64,000 bases of DNA, from positions 186,001 to 250,000 of the forward strand of contig NZ_JAMYJR010000009.1 in the NCBI RefSeq assembly GCF_024137025.1, in the 5' to 3' direction. Of this stretch, positions 27,714 to 36,645 are shown one piece after another; within the stretch, counting starts at the first letter, position 1, and each line of letters starts with the position of its first letter. The notes beneath the pieces were generated by a model. The model saw only the letters and a program-made list of their open reading frames with translations. It searched no databases and was not told where the DNA came from. Source of the DNA: Paractinoplanes aksuensis. Its GTDB lineage: Bacteria; Actinomycetota; Actinomycetes; Mycobacteriales; Micromonosporaceae. A program made the translations under genes and the position numbers.

Positions 27714-28613
27714 ATGATTAACGACCGGCTGATCGATGCGGGCGATGTGCCGCTGGCGGTGCGCGACTTCGGGGGCGACCAGCCGCCGTTGCTGTTGCTG
27801 CACGGAGCCGGGGGCAACCTGGCCACGATGACCACGCTGGCCCGCGCGCTGCGCCCGAACCACCGGGTGATCACCGTCGACCTGCGGGGGCACGGGCGCT
27901 CGGGCGAGGGCACGTGGACGTGGGACTCGGCCCTGGGCGATCTGGCCGCGGTGTGCGTACAGATGGAGATCGAACGACCGGCCGTGGTCGGCCATTCGCT
28001 GGGCGGGATGCTGGCCGCGCTGTGGGGTCAGCGGCACCCGGAGGCGCCGGGCGTGGTCAGCCTGGACGGCAACCCGCCGCCGACCTCGGTCGCGCAGCTG
28101 CCGGGGCTCGACCCGGCCCAGGCGGCGGCCGACCTCGACCGGCTGAACACGGTCTTCAACCAGGTCGAGGCCCAGGCGGGCCAGGTGATCCCGGCCGATC
28201 AGCTGGCCGACCTGGTCGAGAGTCAGCAGGCCGCGGCCCGGGACATGGGCGCCAACGAGAAGGTGTGGATCGAGGGCTTCCGGCGCAACCTGGCCCACGA
28301 GAACGGCGAGACGTCGACGCGGCCGTCAGCCGCGGTGACCAGTCAATTGCGTACGCTGATGAACGGTCTTGACCTGGGGCCGGTCTATGCCGGCACGACG
28401 TGTCCCGAGCTGGTCGTCCTGGCCACGCGCAACCTGCCCCAGCAGGAGCCGTTCGCCGAGCTGTACGAGGCGCACCGCCGCTTCCTGCTCGAGCAGGTGC
28501 GGGCGGCGGGCCACCCGCGCTACCTGCAGCTGGCCGACGCTTCGCACGCCATGGTGGTCGAGCAGCCGGCCGTGCTGGCCGGGCTGATCACCGACTTCCT
28601 GCGCTCGGCGTGA
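27714..28613 (+). CDS. Alpha/beta hydrolase
   Basis: 299 residues. The oxyanion-hole strand 'LLLLHGAGGNL', 'VDLRGHGRSGEG', the nucleophile elbow 'VVGHSLGGML' with Ser, an acidic residue after strand 7, and the C-terminal His in 'LADASHAMVVEQP' make a complete catalytic triad. The substrate is unknown; related enzymes include esterases, haloperoxidase-like hydrolases and lactonases. The last 26 bases overlap the convergent SRPBCC gene. Confidence 0.87.
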   Translation: MINDRLIDAGDVPLAVRDFGGDQPPLLLLHGAGGNLATMTTLARALRPNHRVITVDLRGHGRSGEGTWTWDSALGDLAAVCVQMEIERPAVVGHSLGGMLAALWGQRHPEAPGVVSLDGNPPPTSVAQLPGLDPAQAAADLDRLNTVFNQVEAQAGQVIPADQLADLVESQQAAARDMGANEKVWIEGFRRNLAHENGETSTRPSAAVTSQLRTLMNGLDLGPVYAGTTCPELVVLATRNLPQQEPFAELYEAHRRFLLEQVRAAGHPRYLQLADASHAMVVEQPAVLAGLITDFLRSA

Positions 28614-29016
28614 CCTCGAGGTAGGCCGGCAGGCGGGTCAGGCAGCTCTCCCAGCCGGCGCGGTACATCTCGGCGGTCTCGTCGTCGACCTGGTCGTGGA
28701 CGATCCGCAGGGCGGTGCCGGCGCCGGCCGGGGTGAGCTCGATGGTCACCCGGCTGTCGCGGTCGTCGCCGGCCCAGCGCCACGACTGCACCAGGCGGCG
28801 GGGCGGGTCGAGCTCCCGGTACTCCCCCGCGAAGCCCATCTCGCCCGCCTCGACGCCGAACCGGCCGCCGACCACCGGCTCGGAGAAGGCCCGCGGCTGC
28901 ATCGCGGCGGGCCAGTACCAGGCGGTGAGCGCGGCGGCGTCGGTCAGCGCGAACCAGACCCGCTCGGGCGCGGCGTCCACATGCGACTCGATTACCGCGG
29001 AACTGTCGTACGACAT
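28588..29016 (-). CDS. SRPBCC (AHSA1-like) protein
   Basis: 142 residues with the START/Bet v1-like AHSA1 pattern: 'IESHVDAAPERVWFALTDAAALTAWYWP' at the N-terminus, 'GGRFGVEAGEMGFAGEYRELDPPRRLVQSWRW' in the middle, and the C-terminal helix 'GWESCLTRLPAYLE'. Such domains bind hydrophobic ligands; no enzymatic motif is evident. It begins one base after the MFS gene stop, so both are probably on one transcript. Confidence 0.85.
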   Translation of the reverse strand: MSYDSSAVIESHVDAAPERVWFALTDAAALTAWYWPAAMQPRAFSEPVVGGRFGVEAGEMGFAGEYRELDPPRRLVQSWRWAGDDRDSRVTIELTPAGAGTALRIVHDQVDDETAEMYRAGWESCLTRLPAYLEVTPSAGSR

Positions 29017-29017
29017 C

Positions 29018-30205
29018 TCACTCCTTTGCCTGCGGCAGGGGACGAGTCGCGCCGGACGCGATCAGGCCGATGGCCAGGGCGCCGAAGACGCAGAGCATCG
29101 CACGCAGCACGCCGAGGTGCTCGGCCAGCAGACCGATCAGCGGCGGACCGGCCAGGAATGCACCGTAGCCGATGGAACCGGCCACCGAGACCCGGATCGC
29201 GGCCTTGGCCGGGTCGTCGGCCGCCGAGCTCATGCCGATCGGGAAGCCCAGCGAGGCGCCGGCGCCCCAGAGCAGCGCCCCGGCCACGGCGACCGGCACG
29301 CCGATCTCGGCCACCACGAGCACCAGACCCAGCACGGCCGACGCCGCGGTGACCCGCAGGGTGACGACCCGGCCCCAGCGTTCGATGGCGTAACCGCCGA
29401 AGAGCCGGCCCAGCGTCATAGCGGTGACGAACACGCCGAAGGCCACCGCGCCGACCGTGTCGCCGGCGCCGTACCCGTCGACCAGCCCGATGGCCAGCCA
29501 GTCGTTGGCCGTGCCCTCGGTGAAGCCGAAACCGAGCATGACCAGGCCGATCATGATGGTGCGAGGTTCGCGCCAGGCCCGGCGGACGCTCATCGCGGGC
29601 TTCTGCCCGGCCGGGAGCGGGTGGTACGGCAGGAAGTGGCGCACGGTCGGGGCCGTGACCGCGGCCGCGAGCGCCGCCGTCAGGTAGAGCTGGGCCCAGA
29701 TCGGCAGCCCGGCCGCGGCGGCGACGGCGCTGAACGCGGCCCCGACCACCGTGCCCAGGCTGAAACCGGCGTGGAAGCGCGGCATGATCGTGCGGCCCAG
29801 CCGCCGTTCGACGTCGGCCCCCTCGACGTTCATGGCGACGTCCCACGTGCTGTTGCCCATGCCGACCAGCACCAGGCCGAGACCGGCCAGCGGAACCGAG
29901 CCCAGCAGGGTGCCGGTGGCCAGCCCGGACAGGCCGATCACCATCGACGAGCTGCCGAGCAGCACGGCGCGGGCCGGACCGAACCGCTGCACGAGCGGGC
30001 CGGCCAACGGGATGGCGGCGATCGCGGCGGCCGACAGGCAGAGCAGGAGCAGACCGAAGCCGGCCGCCGACAGGTCGAGGCCGTCGCGGACGGCGGGGGC
30101 GCGGGCGAGCCAGCCGGCGTACGCCAGGCCGTTGGTGGCAAAGGTGAAACCGACGGCGACTCGGGCTCGGTCGAGACGGGGACGATCGAGTTCAGTCGCG
30201 GTCAC
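29018..30205 (-). CDS. MFS transporter
   Basis: 395 residues and about 12 membrane helices. It begins 'RVAVGFTFATNGLAYAGWLARAPAVRDGLDLS', the pattern of the FucP/YbjJ-like branch of the major facilitator superfamily, with 'GMGNSTWDVAMNVEGADVERRLGR' after helix 4. The substrate is unknown. It is followed immediately by the SRPBCC gene on the same strand. Confidence 0.88.
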   Translation of the reverse strand: MTATELDRPRLDRARVAVGFTFATNGLAYAGWLARAPAVRDGLDLSAAGFGLLLLCLSAAAIAAIPLAGPLVQRFGPARAVLLGSSSMVIGLSGLATGTLLGSVPLAGLGLVLVGMGNSTWDVAMNVEGADVERRLGRTIMPRFHAGFSLGTVVGAAFSAVAAAAGLPIWAQLYLTAALAAAVTAPTVRHFLPYHPLPAGQKPAMSVRRAWREPRTIMIGLVMLGFGFTEGTANDWLAIGLVDGYGAGDTVGAVAFGVFVTAMTLGRLFGGYAIERWGRVVTLRVTAASAVLGLVLVVAEIGVPVAVAGALLWGAGASLGFPIGMSSAADDPAKAAIRVSVAGSIGYGAFLAGPPLIGLLAEHLGVLRAMLCVFGALAIGLIASGATRPLPQAKE

Positions 30206-30363
30206 TACCTCAACTTACACGTTAAACCCGAGGCGCCCCGGAACGCAGGGGGTGATCGATCGACTACCGGGTTCGTGCCGCGAGTGGGGATCGTCGATGG
30301 GCCGGATGCCCTGCCGCCCATAGGTTCTGGGGCAGCAAGCAACTATCCGAAAGGGACACCACA

Positions 30364-31320
30364 GTGCGTGCACCGAAAGTCATCGTCAGAACCGCCATCG
30401 CTGCTGCCGTCGCGGGGGCCGCAGTAGCCACGGTCGGGGCGTCACCGGCTCAGGCCGGCTGGACCAGCGGCCTGGTCACCGGCACGGTCCTCAACGACCG
30501 GGGTGCGGTCGTGGCCGGCGCCACGATCAGCGTCTGGCCGACCGTCAACGAGGACACCAACCCCGTCGCCGTCACCAGGACCAACGCCGCCGGCAAGTGG
30601 CGGGTCGCCGACCTCGACTCCGGCCGCTACAAGGTCGAGATCGGACTGGCCGGCTGGTCCGAGTACGCGCCGGGCCGCGAACGCGACCACCAGGACGCCC
30701 GGACGTACGCGGTGTCGTCACGCCGCCTCACCGTCGTCAACAGCGTCGTCGAGCGGGCGGGCTCCTTCGCCGGCCGGCTGACCACCTCGGCGGGCGGCCC
30801 CGCGGCCGGCGTCGCGGTCACCGTGGACGACTACAACACGGCCCGCGAGTACAAGACCACCACGGGCGCCGACGGTTCGTACTCCGTGAAGGTGCCGCCG
30901 CGCGGCGACTACGTGGTCAGCTATCGGGACGGCAACTTCCGCCAGTACGCCGTGGGCACCACCGACCAGCAGCAGGCCCGCCACTACACGGTCGCCTCGG
31001 GCCAGAACGTCCGGGTCAACGACCGCTTCCTCCAGGCCGCGTCGCTCACCGGCCGCCTCGTCGACGCCGCGGGGGCGCCGGTCGGGTCGGCCACGGTCCG
31101 CTTCATCTACACCGAGACCGCGTTCGAACTGCAGACCACCACCGACGCCGACGGCCGCTACACGTTCGACAAGCTCAACCCGGGCCCGATCAAGGTCGCC
31201 TTCCGCACGGCCGACGGGCGGAGCCAGTACGCGTACCAGGCCGCCGGCTACGACCAGGCCACCGAGTTCACCCTCGCCCTGGGCACGGTGACCACCGTCG
31301 ACGACACCCTGCTCCCCTAA
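30364..31320 (+). CDS. Secreted carboxypeptidase-regulatory-like (Ig-fold) repeat protein
   Basis: 318 residues. A signal peptide covers about 1-31 ('AAAVAGAAVATVGASPAQA'). Three similar beta-sandwich domains follow, each of the CarboxypepD_reg type: 'GLVTGTVLNDRGAVVAGATISVW', 'GSFAGRLTTSAGGPAAGVAVTVDD' and 'ASLTGRLVDAAGAPVGSATVRF', each continuing to an '(N/G)A(A/D)G.(W/Y)' turn. No catalytic domain or cell-wall anchor is seen, so this is a secreted structural or binding protein of unknown role. Two strong hairpins follow. Confidence 0.85.
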   Translation: MRAPKVIVRTAIAAAVAGAAVATVGASPAQAGWTSGLVTGTVLNDRGAVVAGATISVWPTVNEDTNPVAVTRTNAAGKWRVADLDSGRYKVEIGLAGWSEYAPGRERDHQDARTYAVSSRRLTVVNSVVERAGSFAGRLTTSAGGPAAGVAVTVDDYNTAREYKTTTGADGSYSVKVPPRGDYVVSYRDGNFRQYAVGTTDQQQARHYTVASGQNVRVNDRFLQAASLTGRLVDAAGAPVGSATVRFIYTETAFELQTTTDADGRYTFDKLNPGPIKVAFRTADGRSQYAYQAAGYDQATEFTLALGTVTTVDDTLLP

Positions 31321-31379
31321 GACCGGCACCATCACCGGGGCCCTCCCGGCTCGGGGGTGGGAGGTCTCCGCGGTGCTCA

Positions 31380-31419
31380 CACGACCGGCGGTCCTGGTGT
31401 TTCAGGGCCGCCGGTTGTG
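31380..31419 (+). terminator. Hairpin after the secreted repeat protein gene
   Basis: About 15 bp of stem centred on ACCGGCGGTCC (31384-31394) and GGGCCGCCGGT (31405-31415), with one G-T pair in the core. It lies 60 bases after the stop. Confidence 0.65.
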
Positions 31420-31426
31420 CGCTAAA

Positions 31427-31458
31427 AGGGCGGCCCCGGAATGATCCAGGGCCGCCCT
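31427..31458 (+). terminator. Second hairpin, 10-bp perfect stem
   Basis: AGGGCGGCCC (31427-31436) pairs with GGGCCGCCCT (31449-31458), preceded by AAAA and followed by TTCC. It lies 25 bases before the left inverted repeat of the recombinase element. Confidence 0.65.
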
Positions 31459-31479
31459 TCCCTACCTACTTCTCCTTGC

Positions 31480-31671
31480 TCAGCTGTACCTGACCGATCT
31501 CGGGGTGTCCCCCGGATTTCGGGGTCCCCTCCGGTGCGGCGCATGTCCCTCCATGACGGAAGTCGCGGCCTTGATCACCGAGTCGGCGTACCCCAGCATA
31601 CTGTCCCCTTGCTCCTCACGGAAGCAAGACATGCGGACGAACCCTGCAAGATGCCGCCGAGAATCGACCAT
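31480..31671 (-). CDS. Small protein, unknown; start uncertain
   Basis: Coding character is clear over at least 63 residues from ATG 31671 ('MVDSRRHLAGFVRMSCFREEQGDSMLGYADSVIKAATSV'). The same frame stays open and protein-like upstream to 31761 ('LDGLTIEPRRWAWPAAFRSGRIYA'), overlapping the end of the DUF6817 gene in another frame, but has no ATG, GTG or TTG there. The gene may start at a rare codon, be reached by frameshift from DUF6817, or have lost its start. The last dozen codons run through the left inverted repeat of the mobile element, so the C-terminus is probably element-derived. No family is recognised. Confidence 0.45.
   Translation of the reverse strand: MVDSRRHLAGFVRMSCFREEQGDSMLGYADSVIKAATSVMEGHAPHRRGPRNPGDTPRSVRYS
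31483..31516. repeat. Left terminal inverted repeat of the recombinase element
   Basis: Reading inward on the plus strand, GCTGTAC, CTGACC, CGGGG and TGTCCCCCGGA occur in order. The same blocks occur in the same order on the minus strand at 39980-40012. CTCA (31479-31482) lies immediately outside and is also found immediately outside the right repeat. Confidence 0.7.
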
Positions 31672-31744
31672 CGCGTAGATCCGGCCCGACCTGAACGCTG
31701 CCGGCCATGCCCAGCGCCGAGGCTCGATGGTCAGGCCATCGAGT

Positions 31745-32284
31745 TCACTGACGCGATCCCATCAGCCGCTGAATCTCATCGGCCACCTTGGGCGACGTCA
31801 GTGGCGCCCAGCGATCGAAGAGGTCGCGGAAGTAGTCGCCGTGGTTGACAAGCAACGCCGGATTCTGCTCGATCACGTCGAGTTCGTTGACGATGCTCAG
31901 ATCCACGAACGGCACGATGAGATGCGATTCGAGAATCCTCTTCTGCCCAGTGAAGCGATCATGCACGGTGGAGGTGGCAGCCAAAGCCCGCCACGTACGG
32001 TCACGGTCACAAGCCCCGTACAGGTATACGAGTTCCTCGGCTTCCAGTCCGATAACTGCTCGGAGCAGGTGCCGATCGGTCCAAGCGATCAGCGCCAGGT
32101 CGAACCCATCCGTGCTGTAGGCAGCGTGGGTGAGACCGGCCAGTTGCACGTACCGGGCAGCACTGGCCGCCGCGAGACGCTGTTCGACCCGGCACAGGTG
32201 GGAGTAGAGAGTGCCGCCCGGATGCTCGATCGCTTCCGTGCCGTGCTCTCGCAGAAACGCCCGCGCCGCGCTGCCGAAGCTCAT
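31745..32284 (-). CDS. DUF6817 protein (HD-like)
   Basis: 179 residues. The pattern 'FLREHGTEAIEHPGGTLYSHLCRVEQRL' followed by 'VQLAGLTHAAYSTDGFD', 'LIGLEAEELVYLYGACDRD' and 'HDRFTG' matches the DUF6817 family, which looks like a degenerate HD phosphohydrolase fold with conserved His/Asp; recall only. Function is unknown; in other genomes such genes accompany small-molecule or nucleotide metabolism. It lies inside the recombinase element as apparent cargo, divergent from the methyltransferase. Confidence 0.75.
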   Translation of the reverse strand: MSFGSAARAFLREHGTEAIEHPGGTLYSHLCRVEQRLAAASAARYVQLAGLTHAAYSTDGFDLALIAWTDRHLLRAVIGLEAEELVYLYGACDRDRTWRALAATSTVHDRFTGQKRILESHLIVPFVDLSIVNELDVIEQNPALLVNHGDYFRDLFDRWAPLTSPKVADEIQRLMGSRQ

Positions 32285-32471
32285 AGGCGTGACCCTAAGC
32301 GCATCGACGCGTACAAGGTGTTCCGGGCGCTGCCTGATAAATCACAGTGCGTCCCTGCGATTCGCTGACGTGCGAGGACGCTGGTGTCTTCACGCGCCCG
32401 GAACCCTCGATCGATGTGAACCGGTGCACTCAGCCTTGCTCACCGCGTGGTCGGCCGGGTTGGGTCGGCGC

Positions 32472-33203
32472 ATGGCCCTCATCGCATACGACAACGTGGA
32501 CGCAGCGGCGTTCGAGGAGACCCGGCATTTGCGAGATGATGACCTCGCTACCTGGCGTGCCGCGATCGGCCGGCACTTCGAGCCCCGCACCGGGGCGCGC
32601 CTGCTCGACCTCGGATGCGGCACCGGCAGTTGGGCGCGGGCCTTCTGCACCTGGTGGCCCAGCGTCGAGGTCCTGGCGGTCGAGCCGTCGGCAGCGATGC
32701 GGGAGCGGGCGATGTTCCAGCCGGTCGTGGCCGGAACGGCCGACGACATCCCTTTCCCGGATGCAAGCCTCGACGGGGTCTGGCTCTCCACCGTGATCCA
32801 CCACGTTCCCGACCTGGAAGCCGCTGCCCGCGAAATCCGGCGGGTGCTGAAGCCGGACGCACCGGTGTTGATCCGCTCCGCGTTCGCCGGTCGGCACGAA
32901 GCGATCAACCTGTTCCGCTTTTTCCCGGAGGCCGTAGCCGTGCTGGACCGCTACCCGAGTATCCCCGGCGTCGAGGCGGCGTTCGCCACCGTCGGCTTCG
33001 CGACGACTGGCTGCGAACCGGTCCCTCAAGTGACCGCCCCGTCAGTGGCCGATGCCGCCGCCGCTCTGCAGCGTGAGGCGCATACGCCCCTGCAGTTGAT
33101 CAGCGATGAAGCCTATGCGGTGGGCGTAGTCCGTCTACAGGAGGCCGCACGAACCGAGTCTGGACCGGTCGTTGACGCTCTCGACCTGCTGGTACTCCGG
33201 TGA
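32472..33203 (+). CDS. SAM-dependent methyltransferase
   Basis: 243 residues from ATG 32472. Class I fold: motif I 'LLDLGCGTGSWARAF' at about 41-55, motif II 'VLAVEPSAAMRERA', 'GTADDIPFPDASLDGVWLSTVIHHV' and 'REIRRVLKPDAPVLIRS'. This resembles the UbiE/Methyltransf_11 family acting on small molecules; the substrate is unknown. Its stop overlaps the start of the dehydrogenase gene by four bases, so the pair probably acts in one small pathway. It is cargo of the recombinase element. Confidence 0.87.
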   Translation: MALIAYDNVDAAAFEETRHLRDDDLATWRAAIGRHFEPRTGARLLDLGCGTGSWARAFCTWWPSVEVLAVEPSAAMRERAMFQPVVAGTADDIPFPDASLDGVWLSTVIHHVPDLEAAAREIRRVLKPDAPVLIRSAFAGRHEAINLFRFFPEAVAVLDRYPSIPGVEAAFATVGFATTGCEPVPQVTAPSVADAAAALQREAHTPLQLISDEAYAVGVVRLQEAARTESGPVVDALDLLVLR

Positions 33204-33889
33204 TTACCCGGTTGGCAGTGGTCACCGGCAGCAGCCGAGGACTCGGCGCGGCCCTGGCCGAGCATCTCGCCGACCGAAGTTGGAACGTCGTGGCCTGTGT
33301 CCGTACAGAGTCCGCAGCCGTGTCGATCAAGCGGGCCGGCGTTGAACCTGTTCTGCAGGACGTCCGGGACCCGGTGAGCGAGGCCCTTCTGGCGGCTGTC
33401 CACGGACGGCCGATCGATGCGCTGATCAACAACGCCGGCATCGGAGCACCGGCCCGCCCGCTGGAGGACTGTGACCCGCAGACGATCCTGGACGCCGTTG
33501 ACGTCAACGTCGCGGGTCCAATGCGCCTGACTCAGGCCCTGCTGCCGATGCTGCTGACCGCGCCCGCACCGCTGATCGTCAACGTGTCGTCCCGGCTCGG
33601 TTCGCTGGCCGCGCAGGCCGCGGGCGACTTCGCCGGCCGACGGACCAGCTACGCGTACCGCATCTCCAAGGCCGCTCAGAACATGCTGACGATCACCCTC
33701 GCTCATGAACTTGCCTGTCGTGTACGGTGCTGGGCTGTTCACCCGGGCGGCCTCACCACCGCCATGGGAGCGAGCGACGCGCACACGTCGCCCCGCGAGG
33801 CTGCCGTCCGGCTCAGTCAACTGCTGGACAGCTCCGACACCACCTCGCCGCGCTACCTCTCCTTGGAGGGCGCTGACCTCCGCTGGTGA
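33200..33889 (+). CDS. Short-chain dehydrogenase/reductase
   Basis: 229 residues from GTG 33200 (overlap GTGA with the methyltransferase). The Rossmann motif 'VVTGSSRGLGAALAEHL' and 'INNAGIG' are present, and Ser of 'NVSSRLGS' with 'YAYRISKAAQN' gives the catalytic Ser-Tyr-Lys. NAD(P) dependent; the substrate is unknown. The last 37 bases overlap the convergent coiled-coil gene of the recombinase operon, an intimate fit suggesting that cargo and recombinase genes have long been together. Confidence 0.88.
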   Translation: MITRLAVVTGSSRGLGAALAEHLADRSWNVVACVRTESAAVSIKRAGVEPVLQDVRDPVSEALLAAVHGRPIDALINNAGIGAPARPLEDCDPQTILDAVDVNVAGPMRLTQALLPMLLTAPAPLIVNVSSRLGSLAAQAAGDFAGRRTSYAYRISKAAQNMLTITLAHELACRVRCWAVHPGGLTTAMGASDAHTSPREAAVRLSQLLDSSDTTSPRYLSLEGADLRW

Positions 33890-34422
33890 GCCTCCTCGCC
33901 GATCCCCGGCTCATCCTCCTCTGGACCGCCGGGCACGAGGCGAAGGTAGCGGACCTTCTCCTCGCGTTCCCGTACCCGGGCTTCGTATTCCGGCTTGAGC
34001 TGCCAATGCAGCTCGCGGGCGTACGCGGCGACGTGCTTGAGCCGCTCCTCGGCCTCCTCGCGGAGACGGCGCTCCTTCTCGATGGTCGCGTGGGCGGCTT
34101 CGAGCTGCCGCGCGAGGTCGGCGGCGGAAATCTTGGTGCCGGCCAGTCCGAGTTGCGCCTGGACGAGGGCGGGGATGACGGCTTTGGCCTGGTCGAGCAG
34201 GGCGGCGTGGTCGCGGTATGTCGCGGACCGGGCTGCGGGGGCGATCGTGGTGATGGACTTCTTGTTGACCGGCATGTCCGCGGCGGCGAGGGTGACCGCG
34301 GCGATGACCAGACGCAGCGCGACGGGCACGCCTTCCTGGCCCATGAGTTCGGTGGTCAGGTCCTCGCCAGCCTCGATGCGGGCGGCGACGCGGGTGAGTG
34401 CTGCTATGTCGTCGCTGTTCAT
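33853..34422 (-). CDS. Small coiled-coil partner of the recombinases (TnpC/DUF6262-like)
   Basis: 189 residues from ATG 34422, which overlaps the stop of the third recombinase by four bases (ATGA). The N-terminal half is helical ('IAALTRVAARIEAGEDLTTELM', 'KKSITTIAPAARSATYRDHAALL'). Residues about 115-165 form a strong heptad coiled coil ('IEKERRLREEAEERLKHVAAYARELHWQ'). The position as last gene, its size, and a mid-protein basic segment resembling a DNA-binding helix parallel TnpC of Tn554 and the DUF6262 proteins beside actinobacterial integrases (recall). It is presumably an accessory or orientation factor for the recombinases. Confidence 0.7.
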   Translation of the reverse strand: MNSDDIAALTRVAARIEAGEDLTTELMGQEGVPVALRLVIAAVTLAAADMPVNKKSITTIAPAARSATYRDHAALLDQAKAVIPALVQAQLGLAGTKISAADLARQLEAAHATIEKERRLREEAEERLKHVAAYARELHWQLKPEYEARVREREEKVRYLRLVPGGPEEDEPGIGEEAHQRRSAPSKER

Positions 34423-36645
34423 GCCCTGTCTTCCAGTGCGGCTCGGATGTACTCGTCGATGTGTGCGGTGATGATGGCGTGCAGTTCGTCGTCGGTGGTG
34501 TCGGCGAACTCCGCGGCGATGTCGGGGTTGGCGTCGTGCATCTTGTCCGCGGCCCGGCGCAGGACGTCGGACTTGAGCGCGAGGTGTTGGCGGCGCATAA
34601 GTTCGTAGCGGGCCCGGTCGGCGGGGGTCATGACGGAGTTGCGGCATTGGCCGGGCAGGCATAGCCGGAAGTCGGGCTTGCCCTTGCCGCCGCAGAGGGC
34701 GCCTTCGATCTGGTAGAGGCAGAGCGTCAAGGGACCTTGCTCGATGTTGCGGTTGCGTTTGCCCAGCGTCTTGAGCCTGGCTGGGGTCAGCGGCTGCGGG
34801 TTGGACAACGCGGCCAGGTTCGTCTCGATGGTCTGGTCGAGGCGTGCCTGCCCCTTGCCAGTGAGTTCGGGCCGGTGGGTGTAGGCGCGGTGCAGCCGGC
34901 GGCCGGCGTCCTGGTGGACGAGGTCGGCGGCCTCGTCGGGGTCGATCGGTGTGATCAGTTTGTAGACGTCGCCGACGTAGCCGCGGGCGACGGCGGCGGT
35001 GTCCCACTGGCCGAAGGCGGCGGCGAGGGCTTGGCCGTGCTCGCGGACGGCGTATGCCTGCGCGCTGGTGATGCGGACGTGTCGCATGGAGATGTCGATG
35101 TCGTCGAGGGATCGCTTGGTGACGCCGCGGTCGTAGAGTTCCCGGGCTCCTTCCTTGAGCATTTTGGGGAAACTGAGGTCGAGGTAGAGGCCGTCGCGGG
35201 CCATCCCGTGGCTTCTCTTGCCCAACGGCGTGGCGAGGAGCTGGTCGAACAGGAAGGGCACTCCGGTGGTGTCGCTGCGGCGGGGTTCGTAGCCGAGTGC
35301 TCGCTGCAGCCGATGGAGTAGGGCGATGATGCGGGCGACGCGGCCGTTGACCACGACGCTGGTGGGGACGGCGGCATGCCGGTTCTTGGTCTTGTAGGCC
35401 GACAGGGTGTGCTTGATGTAGGTGCTGCCGTCTGGCCGGGTGAACTCCTGAGTTTTCAGCGGGTCAAAGGGCAGGACGGACAACTGGCTGTCGCGCAGCA
35501 TGACGGTGGCGGCGAGGTAGTACATCGCGTAGTAGACGAGGCGTCGCTGCCAGATGTCGAGGCTCTCCTTGGAGGCGATCAGCCGTTCGGTCCAGGTGAT
35601 CCGCTCGCCCGTGCGGCTGGGCAGTTCGCCGACGGGTAGAGGGCAGGGGCTGAGCGTGGCGGTCAGTTGGACGGTGTCGCGCAGTTGCGACATGGTCCAC
35701 CGTCCGGCGAGGTATGCCTCGTCGGCGTCGTAGACGCCGAGCAGCCGTGCCAGCGGGGCGTGCGCCAGGGTGAGCCCGCCGTTGACGTTGCGGGAGCCGG
35801 GGATCTTCCCGTTATTCTCGTGCGCGATGCGGGCCGTCAGGTCGAGCATGGCCTCGAAGGTGTCTTGCCTGCTCATCGGCGGTTCGGCGCTGGTGTTCTC
35901 GGTCCACCACTCGATGTGGGCGAACGATGTCCTCGGCGATGTAGTCGAAGACCCATGCGACGAAGCCGAGGGCGTGGCCGACACCTTCGTGTGGGCGGAC
36001 CGCGTTCTGTTTGGTGCGGCCTCCAAACAGTTCGACGGTTTCGCGGCCGTCGAACGGCGGGGCGTCGCCCAGAAGGCCGGGCCGGTCGGCGATCTCGGTG
36101 ATCTGCCAAAGGGTGATGAGTTGCTGAGCCCGGCCGCGGCCCGTGGCGTTGGACAGTGTGCTGCCGGCCTGCTTCTCCTTGACGCTCTGGGGCTGGACCA
36201 GCAGGACTACCAGTCGTGCCCAGTTGTCGCTGTCAAACCGGGTGATGTGCTGCTGGTCGATGATCGTGAGGGCATGGCTGAGCATCTTGATGTTGCCCTG
36301 CGCGGTGACGGGCACGACCGGTTCCTGCACGTTGGGCCAGGTCTGAGCCATCGGGTTGTCGGCATGGTCGATGGCGAGAGCAGGGTTCATCTGCAGCACC
36401 GCCATCTCCTTCGCGGCGTCACGCCAGCGCTCGGCGACCGCGGTGAAGTTGATGCGGGTCATCGCCCCGGACTTGTCTTTCCAGGTGCGGTGACCGGCGA
36501 GGTCCCAGACGTCTTCGCTGAACAGGATGACGCGTTCGAGGTCCTCCCCGCCGGGGATCAGGTCGTTGAGCCGCTCGTCGTCGCGGAACAGCAGGCTGGC
36601 ACTGCGGCCCCAGTCGAGCGGGAAGAGTGGCAGGACCTCAGCCAT
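34419..36645 (-). pseudogene. Third tyrosine recombinase, disrupted by a frameshift
   Basis: The first part reads in one frame from ATG 36645 ('MAEVLPLFPLDWGRSASLLF') to 'FVAWVFDYIAEDI', and the rest continues in another frame with 'FAHIEWWTENTSAEPPMSRQDTF' to 34419. Removing one base near 35925 restores a continuous protein of about 740 residues. Catalytic features fall in the second part: Arg in 'MLRDSQLSVL', 'MRHVRITSAQAYAV', and 'GYVGD' with the likely nucleophile Tyr. A Cys-rich segment near the end ('ALCGGKGKPDFRLCLPGQCRNSVMTP') is typical of these large integrases. The ATG overlaps the second recombinase stop by 8 bases. The shift may be real decay, a sequencing error or programmed. 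Confidence 0.75.
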
